Positions 39,961-47,531 of a stretch of 47,531 nt of DNA are shown here, one piece after another; positions within the stretch are counted from its first letter, which is position 1, and every line of letters starts with the position of its first letter. The notes under the pieces were generated by a model. That model was not told the origin of the DNA. It saw only the letters and a list, made by a program, of their open reading frames with translations, and searched no databases. Both the position numbers and the translations under genes were made by a program. This DNA comes from Phycisphaerales bacterium (GTDB taxonomy: Bacteria > Planctomycetota > Phycisphaerae > Phycisphaerales > JAGLTS01): assembly GCA_023135165.1 (NCBI GenBank), contig JAGLTS010000041.1, positions 1-47,531 on the forward strand, given 5' to 3'.

Positions 39961-40754
39961 GACTCATCGCCTCCGTTCGCAGCCGCGCCGTTGCCGCCGT
40001 TGTTCGACACCGCCTCGCGCGCCGCCCTTGCCGATTCATACGCCCGTTCGACCGCGGCGATGTGCATCGGGTCTTCGCTCGTCGGGCAGTCGGAGATGAT
40101 CATGCCGTCGCGCAACCGAATGATGCGCTGTGTGTGCGCTGCGACATCCTCTTCGTGTGTGACGATGATGACGGTTTGGCCATCCGCGTGAAGCTGCGTG
40201 AATAGCTTGGTGATCTCAACGGTGGTGGCGGAGTCGAGATTCCCGGTCGGTTCGTCAGCGAGGAGGATGCTGGGCTGATTGACGATGGCGCGTGCGATGG
40301 CGACGCGCTGCTTCTCCCCGCCGGAGAGTTGGTTGGGCCGATGTCGTATGCGGTCTTCCAGTCCGACGCGCACCAGAGCCTGTTTCGCCCGGCGTCGCCT
40401 GCCGCCCCAGCGCTTTCGACTGTAGACCAGCGGCATCGCGACGTTGCCCAGCGCGGTCGTTCTCGGAAGAAGCTCGAATGACTGGAAGACAAAGCCGATG
40501 TGCTCGTTGCGGACACGCGCGAGTTCGGCAGCCCCCATGCGGTCGGTGCGCTTTCCCGTGAGGTTGTACCGCCCGCCGGTCGGTCGATCCAGGCAGCCGA
40601 TGATGTTCATCAGCGTGCTCTTGCCCGATCCGGACGCTCCCATGACGGCGACGAACTCGTTCTCGCCGATGGCGAGGTCCATGCTCCGCAGCGCGTGGAT
40701 TTCCTCGACGCCGACCTTGTAGACCTTGGTAAGTTTCTCAAGCTCGATGACCAT
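39954..40754 (-). CDS. MacB/LolD-type ABC ATPase
   Basis: 266 residues. Walker A GASGSGKSTLMNIIG, Q-loop IGFVFQSFELLPR, signature LSGGEKQRVAIARAI, Walker B ILLADEPTGNLD, H-loop VIIVTHEEDVA. The Cx2-type N-terminus (IELEKLTKVYKVGVEEIHALRSMDLAI) is typical of MacB/LolD ATPases. The ATG at 40752-40754 is used (a GTG lies directly before it); it overlaps the adaptor's stop as TGATG. The C-terminal 35 residues are Ala/Asn-rich and probably disordered. Confidence 0.92.
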   Translation of the reverse strand: MVIELEKLTKVYKVGVEEIHALRSMDLAIGENEFVAVMGASGSGKSTLMNIIGCLDRPTGGRYNLTGKRTDRMGAAELARVRNEHIGFVFQSFELLPRTTALGNVAMPLVYSRKRWGGRRRRAKQALVRVGLEDRIRHRPNQLSGGEKQRVAIARAIVNQPSILLADEPTGNLDSATTVEITKLFTQLHADGQTVIIVTHEEDVAAHTQRIIRLRDGMIISDCPTSEDPMHIAAVERAYESARAAREAVSNNGGNGAAANGGDESC

Positions 40755-42139
40755 CACGCCGCCTGCCGATCGGGAAGGTCCTCATGCGCCGCCCGGCCGA
40801 TGGTGTCGTTCGTCGGTTCGTCAGACTCGGCGTCGTCGGTCGCCTCGTCGGCCTGCTCCGGCTCAGCCTCGTTGGCGTCGGACGCCGTGTCCTTCTCATC
40901 CTTGCGCAGCTCCTGCTCATCCACGATCTTCTGCTCGTGCTTGATGGACATGAGCACCTTGAACGGACCCGACACGACGATGTCGTCCGCCTCGATCCCG
41001 CCCAGGATGATGGTGTTGATCAGATCGCTCGGCCCGACCTTGACGAGCGCCACCTGCGCCTCGCCATCAACCATCCGGTAGACGACGTTCGCATAGCGGT
41101 GCGTGGAATCGACGTACTCGCTTGCCTCAACGATGTCCTGCGGCAGATCGTCGATCAGGCGCTCCTGCACGGACTGACTGGGCACGATCAGGATCTGTTC
41201 GTGCTGCTCGACCTGGATATCCACGTTCGCGGTGAGCCCGGAGTACAGCCTGCGTCCGTTCGTCTCGATGAGTAGTTCGGTCTCGAAGTACGCGCCGCCT
41301 GTGTTGTCGATCGAGCGGAAGAGGGCGATGTGCTGCACGACGCCGTCGAACACGTCATCGGGATAGGCGTTGATGTAGACCTTGGCAGTCTGGCCGTGCT
41401 CGATGGGCGCGATGTCGGACTCGTCGATCCGGGCTTTGACGACCATCTCGCTGAAGTCGGCGATGACGAGGATGACGGTGCCCACGTTGTTCATCGTGCC
41501 GGCAATGACGGTCTCGCCGACCTCGGCGTTGATGCGCGTGATCGTGCCATGGATGGGCGACTTGAGCGTGCTGTAGCTGAGTTCATCCTCCGCCTGCGTG
41601 ATGCCGGCCCGGGCGATCGCCAGACCTTCGATGGAGGCTTCGAGTTGGGATTCGATTTCGAGGTATGAAGCTTCGGCGAGTTCGACATCCACGGGTGTTC
41701 GGTCGCCGGTCTCAAGCAGATCCTTGGCTCGGCGCCAATCGGCCCGCGTGGTGACGAGCCGTGCCCGCAGGCCCTTGATCCTGGCCTCGTCGCTGCGAAG
41801 CTGGGCTTTGCGCTGATCGAGCATCGCCTGGAGATCGCGGGCATCAAGCGTGACCACGATGTCGCCCGGCTCAACCATGTCGCCTTCCTCGAAGGGAAGT
41901 TCCTCGATGCGGGCGCTGAACCGTGCGCTGATCGAGACCTCGGTCTTCGGCTCGACGATGCCCGGCGCGCTGATTGCCTCGATGAGCGTCCCTTGCCGAA
42001 CCTCGTGGAGCTTGACCGGCGTGCCCTTGGCTTGCGGACGCATGCCGCCGATCCGAGCCACCACGTGTGGACCAAGGAACACACCACCCGCCACAACGAC
42101 GATGACGACAACCGACAGAATGACAAGCAGGATTTTCAC
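40754..42139 (-). CDS. MacA-like periplasmic adaptor protein
   Basis: 461 residues. N-terminal membrane anchor KILLVILSVVVIVVVAGGVFLG, then lipoyl-type half (GIVEPKTEVSISARFSARIEELPFEEGDMVEPGDIVVTLD), a coiled-coil hairpin (DQRKAQLRSDEARIKGLRARL.. to ITQAEDELSYSTLKSPIHGTITRINAEVGE), a beta barrel, and a membrane-proximal domain. The last 55 residues are strongly acidic (KDEKDTASDANEAEPEQADE). The start is GTG at 42137-42139 after AGGGGA. First gene of the adaptor-ATPase-permease-TolC operon; macrolide, peptide or lipid export is inferred, with the substrate unknown. Confidence 0.9.
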   Translation of the reverse strand: MKILLVILSVVVIVVVAGGVFLGPHVVARIGGMRPQAKGTPVKLHEVRQGTLIEAISAPGIVEPKTEVSISARFSARIEELPFEEGDMVEPGDIVVTLDARDLQAMLDQRKAQLRSDEARIKGLRARLVTTRADWRRAKDLLETGDRTPVDVELAEASYLEIESQLEASIEGLAIARAGITQAEDELSYSTLKSPIHGTITRINAEVGETVIAGTMNNVGTVILVIADFSEMVVKARIDESDIAPIEHGQTAKVYINAYPDDVFDGVVQHIALFRSIDNTGGAYFETELLIETNGRRLYSGLTANVDIQVEQHEQILIVPSQSVQERLIDDLPQDIVEASEYVDSTHRYANVVYRMVDGEAQVALVKVGPSDLINTIILGGIEADDIVVSGPFKVLMSIKHEQKIVDEQELRKDEKDTASDANEAEPEQADEATDDAESDEPTNDTIGRAAHEDLPDRQAA

Positions 42140-42490
42140 GTTTCAACAATCCCCTTTCATCGTATTGCCTTGTTCGGGCTCGGCCGTTGCGAGTTGCACC
42201 GGCAGGTCCTTTTTGCGAGCAGAACATGAACGCGCGGTGCGGCGGGTATGGCCGATCACGGGCCGGCTCGCCTGGATGATACATCAGCCGACCCGCTCGC
42301 GACTCCCCACACGCGAGTCGAACGGGCCGGCTGCACCTGCGAAGCTGGGTCAGCATGGCCGATCGCGCCAGCCGAGCCGGTCGCAGGCGCCTGGAAACAC
42401 GGATGTTCGTCAGCAGCGGCTCACGCTGGGCGTTGCTTCTCCCGATACCGGAGATGGAGGCACTGATTCCCTCGGCATCGGGAGGCAACG
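42140..42490. other. 351-bp divergent intergenic region
   Basis: Between the efflux operon and the globin-like gene, transcribed away from each other. No gene, no strong hairpin and no clear consensus promoter was seen. Confidence 0.5.
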
Positions 42491-42895
42491 ATGGATGCTG
42501 CAACTGTTCGCCGACTGGAACTGAGCTACGACGCAATCCGCCCACGAGCACACGACTTGGCGGAATCCGTCTACGAACGCCTCGCCAGGCAACTCCCACA
42601 GCTTCAGAGCATGTGCCCCGACGACGCCAACACGCGCAGGCAGCGTGTCATGTCCATGCTGACGCTCATCCTCACCAACGCCAGCACGCCGGGGTGTTTC
42701 GTCCATCCCTACCAGTCTCTTCTGGATGCGGACGGCCTCGACTGGGAAATCCAGGAGCAGCATGGGACCATCGCCCGAATCCTCGTCGAGGCGATGGCTG
42801 CGACGGCGGGGAACATGTGGACCAGGCAGCTCACCAGCGACTGGACGCAGGCCATGGCCTACGTCGGCCAGACGCCGGAAGTGTTCTACGGCTGA
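42491..42895 (+). CDS. Globin-like protein with degenerate haem site
   Basis: 134 residues, the size of a single globin domain. Helices A-E match bacterial globins: LELSYDAIRPRAHDLAESVYERLARQLPQLQSMCPDD, QRVMSMLTLILTNA, and at the end MWTRQLTSDWTQAMAYVGQTPE (the usual W..A...V..MM). Two near-invariant residues differ: the CD1 Phe is Cys42 (QSMC), and the proximal His (F8) aligns with Gly82 in LLDADGLDWEIQEQH. It may bind haem differently, or be a sensor or stress protein of non-haem type. The ATG at 42491 has GGAGG five bases upstream. Alignment by eye, so the F8 position is not certain. Confidence 0.7.
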   Translation: MDAATVRRLELSYDAIRPRAHDLAESVYERLARQLPQLQSMCPDDANTRRQRVMSMLTLILTNASTPGCFVHPYQSLLDADGLDWEIQEQHGTIARILVEAMAATAGNMWTRQLTSDWTQAMAYVGQTPEVFYG

Positions 42896-43041
42896 ACCCA
42901 CTGCGCCTCGCTCTTCCGCCGATAACCGCTCACACTGATCCATCGACGCCCGAGCGAAGAGCCGCTGCGTCAGTCCGTCCGAAAAGCCGGACAGCAGCGA
43001 AACGGACGACAATGCGCTTCGCGCAAGCGTCACAACCACTA

Positions 43042-43096
43042 CAATTGGGTTCGATTCGCTTGTCCCCGACCCGACACGCTGGCGATGTCCCAATTG
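43042..43096. promoter_or_regulatory. Inverted repeat CAATTGGG / CCCAATTG
   Basis: Perfect 8-bp arms at 43042-43049 and 43089-43096, 39 bp apart, 48-102 bp upstream of the sorted-protein start at 43144. Each arm contains a CAATTG palindrome. A pair of binding sites for one regulator is possible. Confidence 0.35.
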
Positions 43097-43143
43097 CGGC
43101 GCATGGTAGAGGGTGGCACAAGGAAGATCGGAGAACCAATACC

Positions 43144-43995
43144 ATGAAACGATTGCACTTCATCTGCGCGACTGCCATCCTGCCGTCGTGTTTCCTTATC
43201 GGAATGGCTGCCGCGCCGGCTGGCGCACAGGTCGTACCGCTTTCGTACTGGACACTCGGTGAGTCGTCGGGCGACACAGCCTACGACATGATTGGCGACA
43301 ACCACGGCACATACGTCGGCGGCTACGAGCTTGGCCAGGCGGGCATTCGGCCGGATGACACCGCGGTCCGCATGTGGACGGACCGGCAGGGGTACATCGA
43401 GGCTGAGCACCGGGACGCATATGTGATTGACGAGGGCACGCTGCACTTCGCCTTTCGAGATACCGGATCGTACGAGCACGCCGGCATCATCTCAAAAGAC
43501 GCCCTCAGCTACGGCACGGGCGGACATCTCACCGCGTACACATCTGGCGGCCCGGCCGAGTGCTTGCGAGTGCGACTCCGGTCCACCGACACTACGCACA
43601 CGGTCTGGACGCCCATGTACCAACTCGATCAATGGTATGACATCACCTTCTCGTGGGGCGGCGAGGGCATGAAGCTCTATATGGATGGCGATCTGATCGA
43701 TGAGGACGCCTACACCGGGGGCCTTGGGCTGACATCTGGTGGCCTTGGGAACCTCGAACCACTACTCCTCGGTGCCTCGGCGGCGCGGAGTGGCTCAGGC
43801 TCGACCCACCCGCGCACGAGCTTCTTCTCAGGCCTGCTTGATGACATCGCCATCTTCGACCAGCAACTCACGGCAAGAGAGGTCGAGTCGAGCCTCAGCA
43901 GCCTCCGCGCCGTTCCCCTGCCCAGCGCCGCCGGCCTCGCCTTTGCCGGCCTGAGCAGCCTCGGCCTAGCCGGGACACGCCGACGCCGCGCGTAA
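43144..43995 (+). CDS. LamG-domain secreted protein with C-terminal sorting signal
   Basis: 283 residues. Signal peptide MKRLHFICATAILPSCFLIG. A concanavalin A/LamG-like jelly-roll domain: LSYWTLGESSGDTAYDMIGDNHGTYVGG, GTLHFAFRD, WYDITFSWGGEGMKLYMDGDLI, FFSGLLDDIAIFDQQLTAREV, the last segment being very typical of LamG-like folds. The C-terminus VPLPSAAGLAFAGLSSLGLAG followed by RRRR is a VPLP variant of the PEP-CTERM signal. The ATG at 43144 follows an AGGAAGATCGGAGAA-type site. Probably a carbohydrate-binding surface protein. It is followed by a terminator. Confidence 0.87.
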   Translation: MKRLHFICATAILPSCFLIGMAAAPAGAQVVPLSYWTLGESSGDTAYDMIGDNHGTYVGGYELGQAGIRPDDTAVRMWTDRQGYIEAEHRDAYVIDEGTLHFAFRDTGSYEHAGIISKDALSYGTGGHLTAYTSGGPAECLRVRLRSTDTTHTVWTPMYQLDQWYDITFSWGGEGMKLYMDGDLIDEDAYTGGLGLTSGGLGNLEPLLLGASAARSGSGSTHPRTSFFSGLLDDIAIFDQQLTAREVESSLSSLRAVPLPSAAGLAFAGLSSLGLAGTRRRRA

Positions 43996-44028
43996 CACGG
44001 GCTCACCGCACGATTGCGACACTTTCCG

Positions 44029-44068
44029 AGCACCGGACGTCTCCGCGTGAGACTTCCGGTGCTTTCTT
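44029..44068 (+). terminator. Rho-independent terminator of the LamG-protein gene
   Basis: AGCACCGGA (44029-44037) pairs with TCCGGTGCT (44055-44063) and GTCTC with GAGAC inside, one C/T mismatch, CGCGT loop, then TTTCTT. 33 nt beyond the stop at 43995. Confidence 0.85.
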
Positions 44069-44217
44069 GCGCGCCTGTCATGCTCGGATTCACCTCACCA
44101 ACCGGCGAGAAATCTCACGAAGCTGCTTAGCTGGGGTATGACAGACGCTGAGGTGTCTCTCGGAGCACTTCGCCGGGCATCGCCAAGAGTGAGTACGATG
44201 GGCTGTACACGCACACC

Positions 44218-44305
44218 GGTGGGGTGGCCGAGCGGCTGAAGGCGCCGGTCTTGAAAACCGGTAACGGGTTCATCCCGTTCGTGGGTTCGAATCCCACCCC
44301 CACCG
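44218..44305 (+). tRNA. tRNA-Ser (anticodon TGA)
   Basis: 88 nt class II tRNA with a long variable arm. Acceptor GGTGGGG (44218-44224) with CCCCACC (44298-44304), discriminator G, as in tRNA-Ser. Anticodon arm CCGGT-CTTGAAA-ACCGG, anticodon TGA at 44252-44254. Variable arm AACGGGTTCATCCCGTT, T-arm GTGGG-TTCGAAT-CCCAC. No encoded CCA. Confidence 0.96.
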
Positions 44306-44560
44306 CTTCTCTCTCAAGGTCATGCTGCACCGCGCAGCCTGACCGCGCGGCCCCAGCCGTCCGGCGGCGCATGTAGCGACAACCTCGATTCCGCCGTCAA
44401 CCGCCAAATCAGCGCCGTTGTGAGCCGGCACACGGGGCCATCGGCAGCCGGTACAATCCGCCTCCTGCTGCCGGCCGAGTGCAGCGGCTGTGTTTTCTCG
44501 CCGCTGCGTCGATGCGCCACAATGCGGAGTCGTCGGCGCTCCGGACTGGATGATGTGAAG

Positions 44561-46672
44561 ATGCTACCTGCCGAGTTTACGCTGAGCGATGACTTCGAGC
44601 CTGCGACCTACGAGGATTGGCTGGCGCTGGTCGACGAAGATCCAGCTGGCGCATCGTTTCAACGCAGACTCGTCACGCGGATGTATGAAGGAATCGCGAT
44701 TCAGCCGCTGTACATGCAGCGCGGCCGGCCGGGCGAGGGCGGGCGTGATGCGTCGGAACTCGCTGGCCTGCCGCCGTACACGCGCGGCGGCCGGGCAACC
44801 GGAAACGCTGTCGGCGGCTGGGACATCCGGCAGGTGCACGGCAACGCTGACTTGGCGGCGCTGAATCGCGCAATACTCGATGACATCCGGGGTGGTGTCA
44901 CATCAATCGAGCTGCGCCTCGATGCCGCCGGCCGCGCCGGTCTTGATCCGAGCGACCCGCGAGCGAGCGATCTCGCAGGCCGGGATGGCGCGATGATCTA
45001 CTGCCTGAGCGACATGGACGCGGCGCTGGCGGATGTGCCCCTTGAGAAGATCGGCGTCGGTCTGGAGGCGGGCGCATCGTTCCTCCCAGCAGCGTCGATG
45101 CTCATCGCGCTCCTTGAGAAGCGTCGCATTGGTGTACCCGGCGCGAACATGGCGTTTCGTGCCGATCCGCTGGCGACGCTGGCGCGAGATGGTCATTTGC
45201 CGATGTCGTTGGATGACGCGATGACGACGATGGCGGAACTTGCACTGTGGACTTCGTGCAGCGGTTGCGACGCGACAGCGGTGGGCGTTGATACATCGCC
45301 CTACCACGATGCTGGTGCCAGCGCAACTCAGGATCTGGCGTTCTCCATTGCGACGGGGATCGAGTATCTGCGGGTGATGGAGCGAACCGGCCTGGATGTG
45401 ATCGAAGCCGCTGAGCAAACCGTGTTTACATACAGCGTCGGTTGCCGGCTGTTCCTGGAGATGGCGAAGCTGCGCGCCGCCCGGCGATTGTGGAGCCGGG
45501 TCATCGAATCCAGCACGACAGGCAAGACTACAACGCCGATGCGCATGCGTGTGCGCAGCGCGGCGAGAGTGCATACGGTATGCGATCCTTGGGTGAACAT
45601 ACTCCGCAACACAATCTGTTGTTTCGCCGCTGCAGCGGGAGGCGCTGAGAGCATCACGACATCACCCTTCGATGCGAGGATTGGTGAGCCCGATGCGCTG
45701 AGTCGTCGAGTGGCGCGAAACACGCAGTTGTTGCTGCGGGATGAGTCGAACCTGCATCGTGTCGTTGACACGGCGGGCGGCTCGTGGTTCATCGAGAAAC
45801 TCACCGATGAACTGGCGGAGAACGCGTGGACGATTCTCCAGGAGATAGAGCGAAAGGGGGGCATGGCCGAGGCGCTGGTGAGCGGCTGGATCGCTGAGCA
45901 GATCGAGCCCGTGCATACAGCAAGGCTGAAGAACATCGCTCGACGGAAAGACGCGATCACGGGCGTGAGCGAGTTCCCGAACCTGTCCGAGGATCGACCC
46001 AAGAAAGCGCCGCAGAACCTTGCGGGGCTACGCAGCGCTGCTGCTTCACGATTAGCGCAATCCGACCAATCGGCGATCGGGAAGAGAAGCGATCAACCAC
46101 CGGGCAAGCTTGTCGCGACGCTTGTGGAGGCGGCGCATGCGGGGGCTTCGATCGGTCAGATGACGGAGGCGATCCGCGGGTCCGGCGAGGCGGTTCGCAT
46201 AGAACCACTCAAAGCGCATCCCAACGCGGAACCGTATGAAATACTCCGCGATGCAAGCGATGCCCATCTCGTGGCACGCGGCAACCGGCCGACTGTATTC
46301 CTGGCGAACATAGGCCCGCTCGCGCATCATACCGCTCGTGCGACGTACGCAGGCAACTTCTTTCAGGCCGGTGGCTTTGAGGTCATCACAAACACCGGTT
46401 TCGATAACACAGATGAGGCTGCCGCAGCCCTCGCCGAGAGCGGCGCCGCAATCGTGGCGATCTGCTCGTCGGACAAACTCTATGAGCAGCATGTCGTGGA
46501 TCTCGCACCGAAGCTCAAGGAGGCTGGCGCACGCACCATTGTTGTCGCAGGTCGCCCGGGCGACAACGAGAAGGCATATCGGGACGCGGGCGTCGATCGC
46601 TTCATCTACATAGGATGCGATGTGCTGAGCACGCTCACTGACCTGCTCGCTGAAGAGGGGGTGTTGCGATGA
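44561..46672 (+). CDS. mutA: Methylmalonyl-CoA mutase small subunit
   Basis: 703 residues. Partner of MutB in the cobalamin-dependent conversion between succinyl-CoA and methylmalonyl-CoA. TIM-barrel half with [88 protein letters not shown], and a C-terminal domain ending [16 protein letters not shown]. The catalytic His/Arg set and the B12-binding DxHxxG are not expected here and are not seen, as in other MutA. The ATG at 44561 is preferred ([20 protein letters not shown]); upstream in-frame codons back to 44420 add no homology. The stop overlaps the mutB start (ATGA). Confidence 0.9.
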   Translation: MLPAEFTLSDDFEPATYEDWLALVDEDPAGASFQRRLVTRMYEGIAIQPLYMQRGRPGEGGRDASELAGLPPYTRGGRATGNAVGGWDIRQVHGNADLAALNRAILDDIRGGVTSIELRLDAAGRAGLDPSDPRASDLAGRDGAMIYCLSDMDAALADVPLEKIGVGLEAGASFLPAASMLIALLEKRRIGVPGANMAFRADPLATLARDGHLPMSLDDAMTTMAELALWTSCSGCDATAVGVDTSPYHDAGASATQDLAFSIATGIEYLRVMERTGLDVIEAAEQTVFTYSVGCRLFLEMAKLRAARRLWSRVIESSTTGKTTTPMRMRVRSAARVHTVCDPWVNILRNTICCFAAAAGGAESITTSPFDARIGEPDALSRRVARNTQLLLRDESNLHRVVDTAGGSWFIEKLTDELAENAWTILQEIERKGGMAEALVSGWIAEQIEPVHTARLKNIARRKDAITGVSEFPNLSEDRPKKAPQNLAGLRSAAASRLAQSDQSAIGKRSDQPPGKLVATLVEAAHAGASIGQMTEAIRGSGEAVRIEPLKAHPNAEPYEILRDASDAHLVARGNRPTVFLANIGPLAHHTARATYAGNFFQAGGFEVITNTGFDNTDEAAAALAESGAAIVAICSSDKLYEQHVVDLAPKLKEAGARTIVVAGRPGDNEKAYRDAGVDRFIYIGCDVLSTLTDLLAEEGVLR

Positions 46673-47531
46673 GCACAATCCCGAACTTCTCTGATGTGGC
46701 GCTCACAGACGACGCATCGCACGCTGCGGATCAGCGCGACTGGCAGCAGCGGGCGGAAGCGGAATGCGGCGACTCCGTTGATGACCTCATCTGGCGCACG
46801 CCGGAAGGGATCGACATCACGCCGCACCATAGCGCCGCGGATCTCGATGGGCTTGACCACATTCAATCAGCGCCGGGCATCGCCCCGTTTCTGCGCGGGC
46901 CCTATCCGACAATGTATGTTGTTCGGCCTTGGACGATTCGGCAGTACGCGGGCTTCTCCACCGCTGAGGAATCCAACGCGTTCTATCGGCGCAACCTCGC
47001 AGCCGGGCAGAAAGGACTCTCAATCGCGTTCGATCTGGCGACGCATCGCGGTTATGACTCGGATCATCCGCGCGTGGCGGGCGACGTCGGCATGGCGGGC
47101 GTGGCGATCGACTCGATTCTCGACATGCGCACGCTGTTCGATGGGATTCCGCTGGACCGGATGAGCGTGTCGATGACGATGAACGGCGGCGTCCTGCCGG
47201 TGATGGCGCTGTACATCGTCGCCGCTGAGGAACAGGGCGTACCGACCGAGAAGCTTACGGGCACGATCCAGAACGATATTCTAAAGGAGTATATTGCGCA
47301 AAAGGAGTTTATCTTCCCTCCACAGCCTTCGATGAAGCTGGTGGTGGATACCATTGAATTCGGCACCAATGAAATGCCGTTGTGGAATACCATCTCCATA
47401 TCCGGATACCACATTCGGGAGGCTGGTTCGACTGCGGTGCAGGAGCTGGCGTTTACCTTAATGGATGGATTCACATACGTGGAAGCGGCGCAGGAACGGG
47501 GGTTGGATGTGGATGACTTTGCGCCCCGGTT
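46669..47531 (+). CDS. mutB: Methylmalonyl-CoA mutase large subunit, partial
   Basis: Runs off the right edge; 287 residues visible of about 720. N-terminal arm [20 protein letters not shown], then [83 protein letters not shown], which is the CoA-binding and radical site (Tyr and Arg of the catalytic barrel). [37 protein letters not shown], and [17 protein letters not shown] follow. A full, intact MutB start. Codon usage becomes noticeably less GC-rich at third positions after about 47275, right at the highly conserved [11 protein letters not shown] block; see findings. Confidence 0.94.
   Translation, partial: MSTIPNFSDVALTDDASHAADQRDWQQRAEAECGDSVDDLIWRTPEGIDITPHHSAADLDGLDHIQSAPGIAPFLRGPYPTMYVVRPWTIRQYAGFSTAEESNAFYRRNLAAGQKGLSIAFDLATHRGYDSDHPRVAGDVGMAGVAIDSILDMRTLFDGIPLDRMSVSMTMNGGVLPVMALYIVAAEEQGVPTEKLTGTIQNDILKEYIAQKEFIFPPQPSMKLVVDTIEFGTNEMPLWNTISISGYHIREAGSTAVQELAFTLMDGFTYVEAAQERGLDVDDFAPR

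Noticed and set aside
1..47531. CRISPR arrays, prophage, toxin-antitoxin or defence genes
   Set aside because: No regularly spaced repeats and no integrase, capsid, nuclease-defence or toxin-like product was seen; the only mobile-element trace is the IS3 remnant.

Overview
The window is about 47.5 kb of GC-rich, gene-dense bacterial chromosome. It looks like a planctomycete of the Phycisphaerae type. The basis is two prepilin-like proteins ([16 protein letters not shown] type), a secreted protein ending in a planctomycete-style dockerin repeat, three proteins with PEP-CTERM-like C-terminal sorting signals, and a diderm envelope set (phosphate-type porin, TolC/MacAB-like efflux). This is inferred from gene content only; there is no rRNA in the window. 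Most genes are ordinary chromosomal genes in short operons on both strands.

Layout. 1-2.4 kb: folP, trxA, and sucD on the other strand. 2.8-6.1 kb: a prepilin-like protein followed by two related secreted proteins, closed by a clear terminator. 6.2-8.5 kb (minus): a FapA/DUF342 protein and a receiver protein whose phospho-acceptor Asp is Glu. 8.5-11.3 kb: a thioredoxin-fold/TPR protein without its Cys pair, and a PilT/PilU-like ATPase. 11.4-13.5 kb: hcp and a divergent CRP/FNR regulator sharing a perfect TTGAT-N4-ATCAA box. 13.5-14.1 kb: an unusual gene-free stretch between converging genes, with helically phased T-tracts and flanking direct repeats. 14.1-16.6 kb: rpmF-plsX-fabH (minus) and tRNA-Lys, with back-to-back promoters. 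16.8-17.8 kb: a second prepilin-like gene. 18.0-23.6 kb: a nucleotide-sugar cluster (gmd, a methyltransferase, a GDP-fucose synthase, small accessory genes, a CDP-paratose-2-epimerase-like SDR). 23.8-27.1 kb: two sorted secreted proteins and an unrecognised 414-residue protein, with a compact divergent promoter region. 27.3-29.9 kb: a ZnuA/C/B-type metal ABC transporter. 30.2-33.2 kb (minus): pyrB, gmk and a CitE-like protein. 33.4-36.4 kb: a PLP gamma-lyase and a porin. 36.4-37.05 kb: the wreck of an IS3-type transposase. 37.1-42.1 kb (minus): a complete MacA-MacB(ATPase, permease)-TolC operon. 42.5-44.3 kb: a degenerate globin, a LamG-type sorted protein and tRNA-Ser. 44.6 kb to the end: mutA and the start of mutB.

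How the parts fit. Much of the window serves the cell envelope and surface: fatty-acid and phospholipid entry (PlsX, FabH), fucose-type sugar supply, sorted and dockerin-bearing secreted proteins, pseudopilin-like proteins, a porin and tripartite efflux. A smaller theme is nitrosative stress: Hcp, its FNR/Dnr-like regulator and an operator placed for class II activation.

I saw no CRISPR array, prophage, toxin-antitoxin pair or recognised defence island. The best candidates for something new are the phased-tract region at 13.7-13.9 kb, the divergent operator/promoter region at 24.5-24.6 kb with its uncharacterised protein, a foldback element at 8.77-8.85 kb, and several domain-family members that have lost their defining catalytic or ligand residues.
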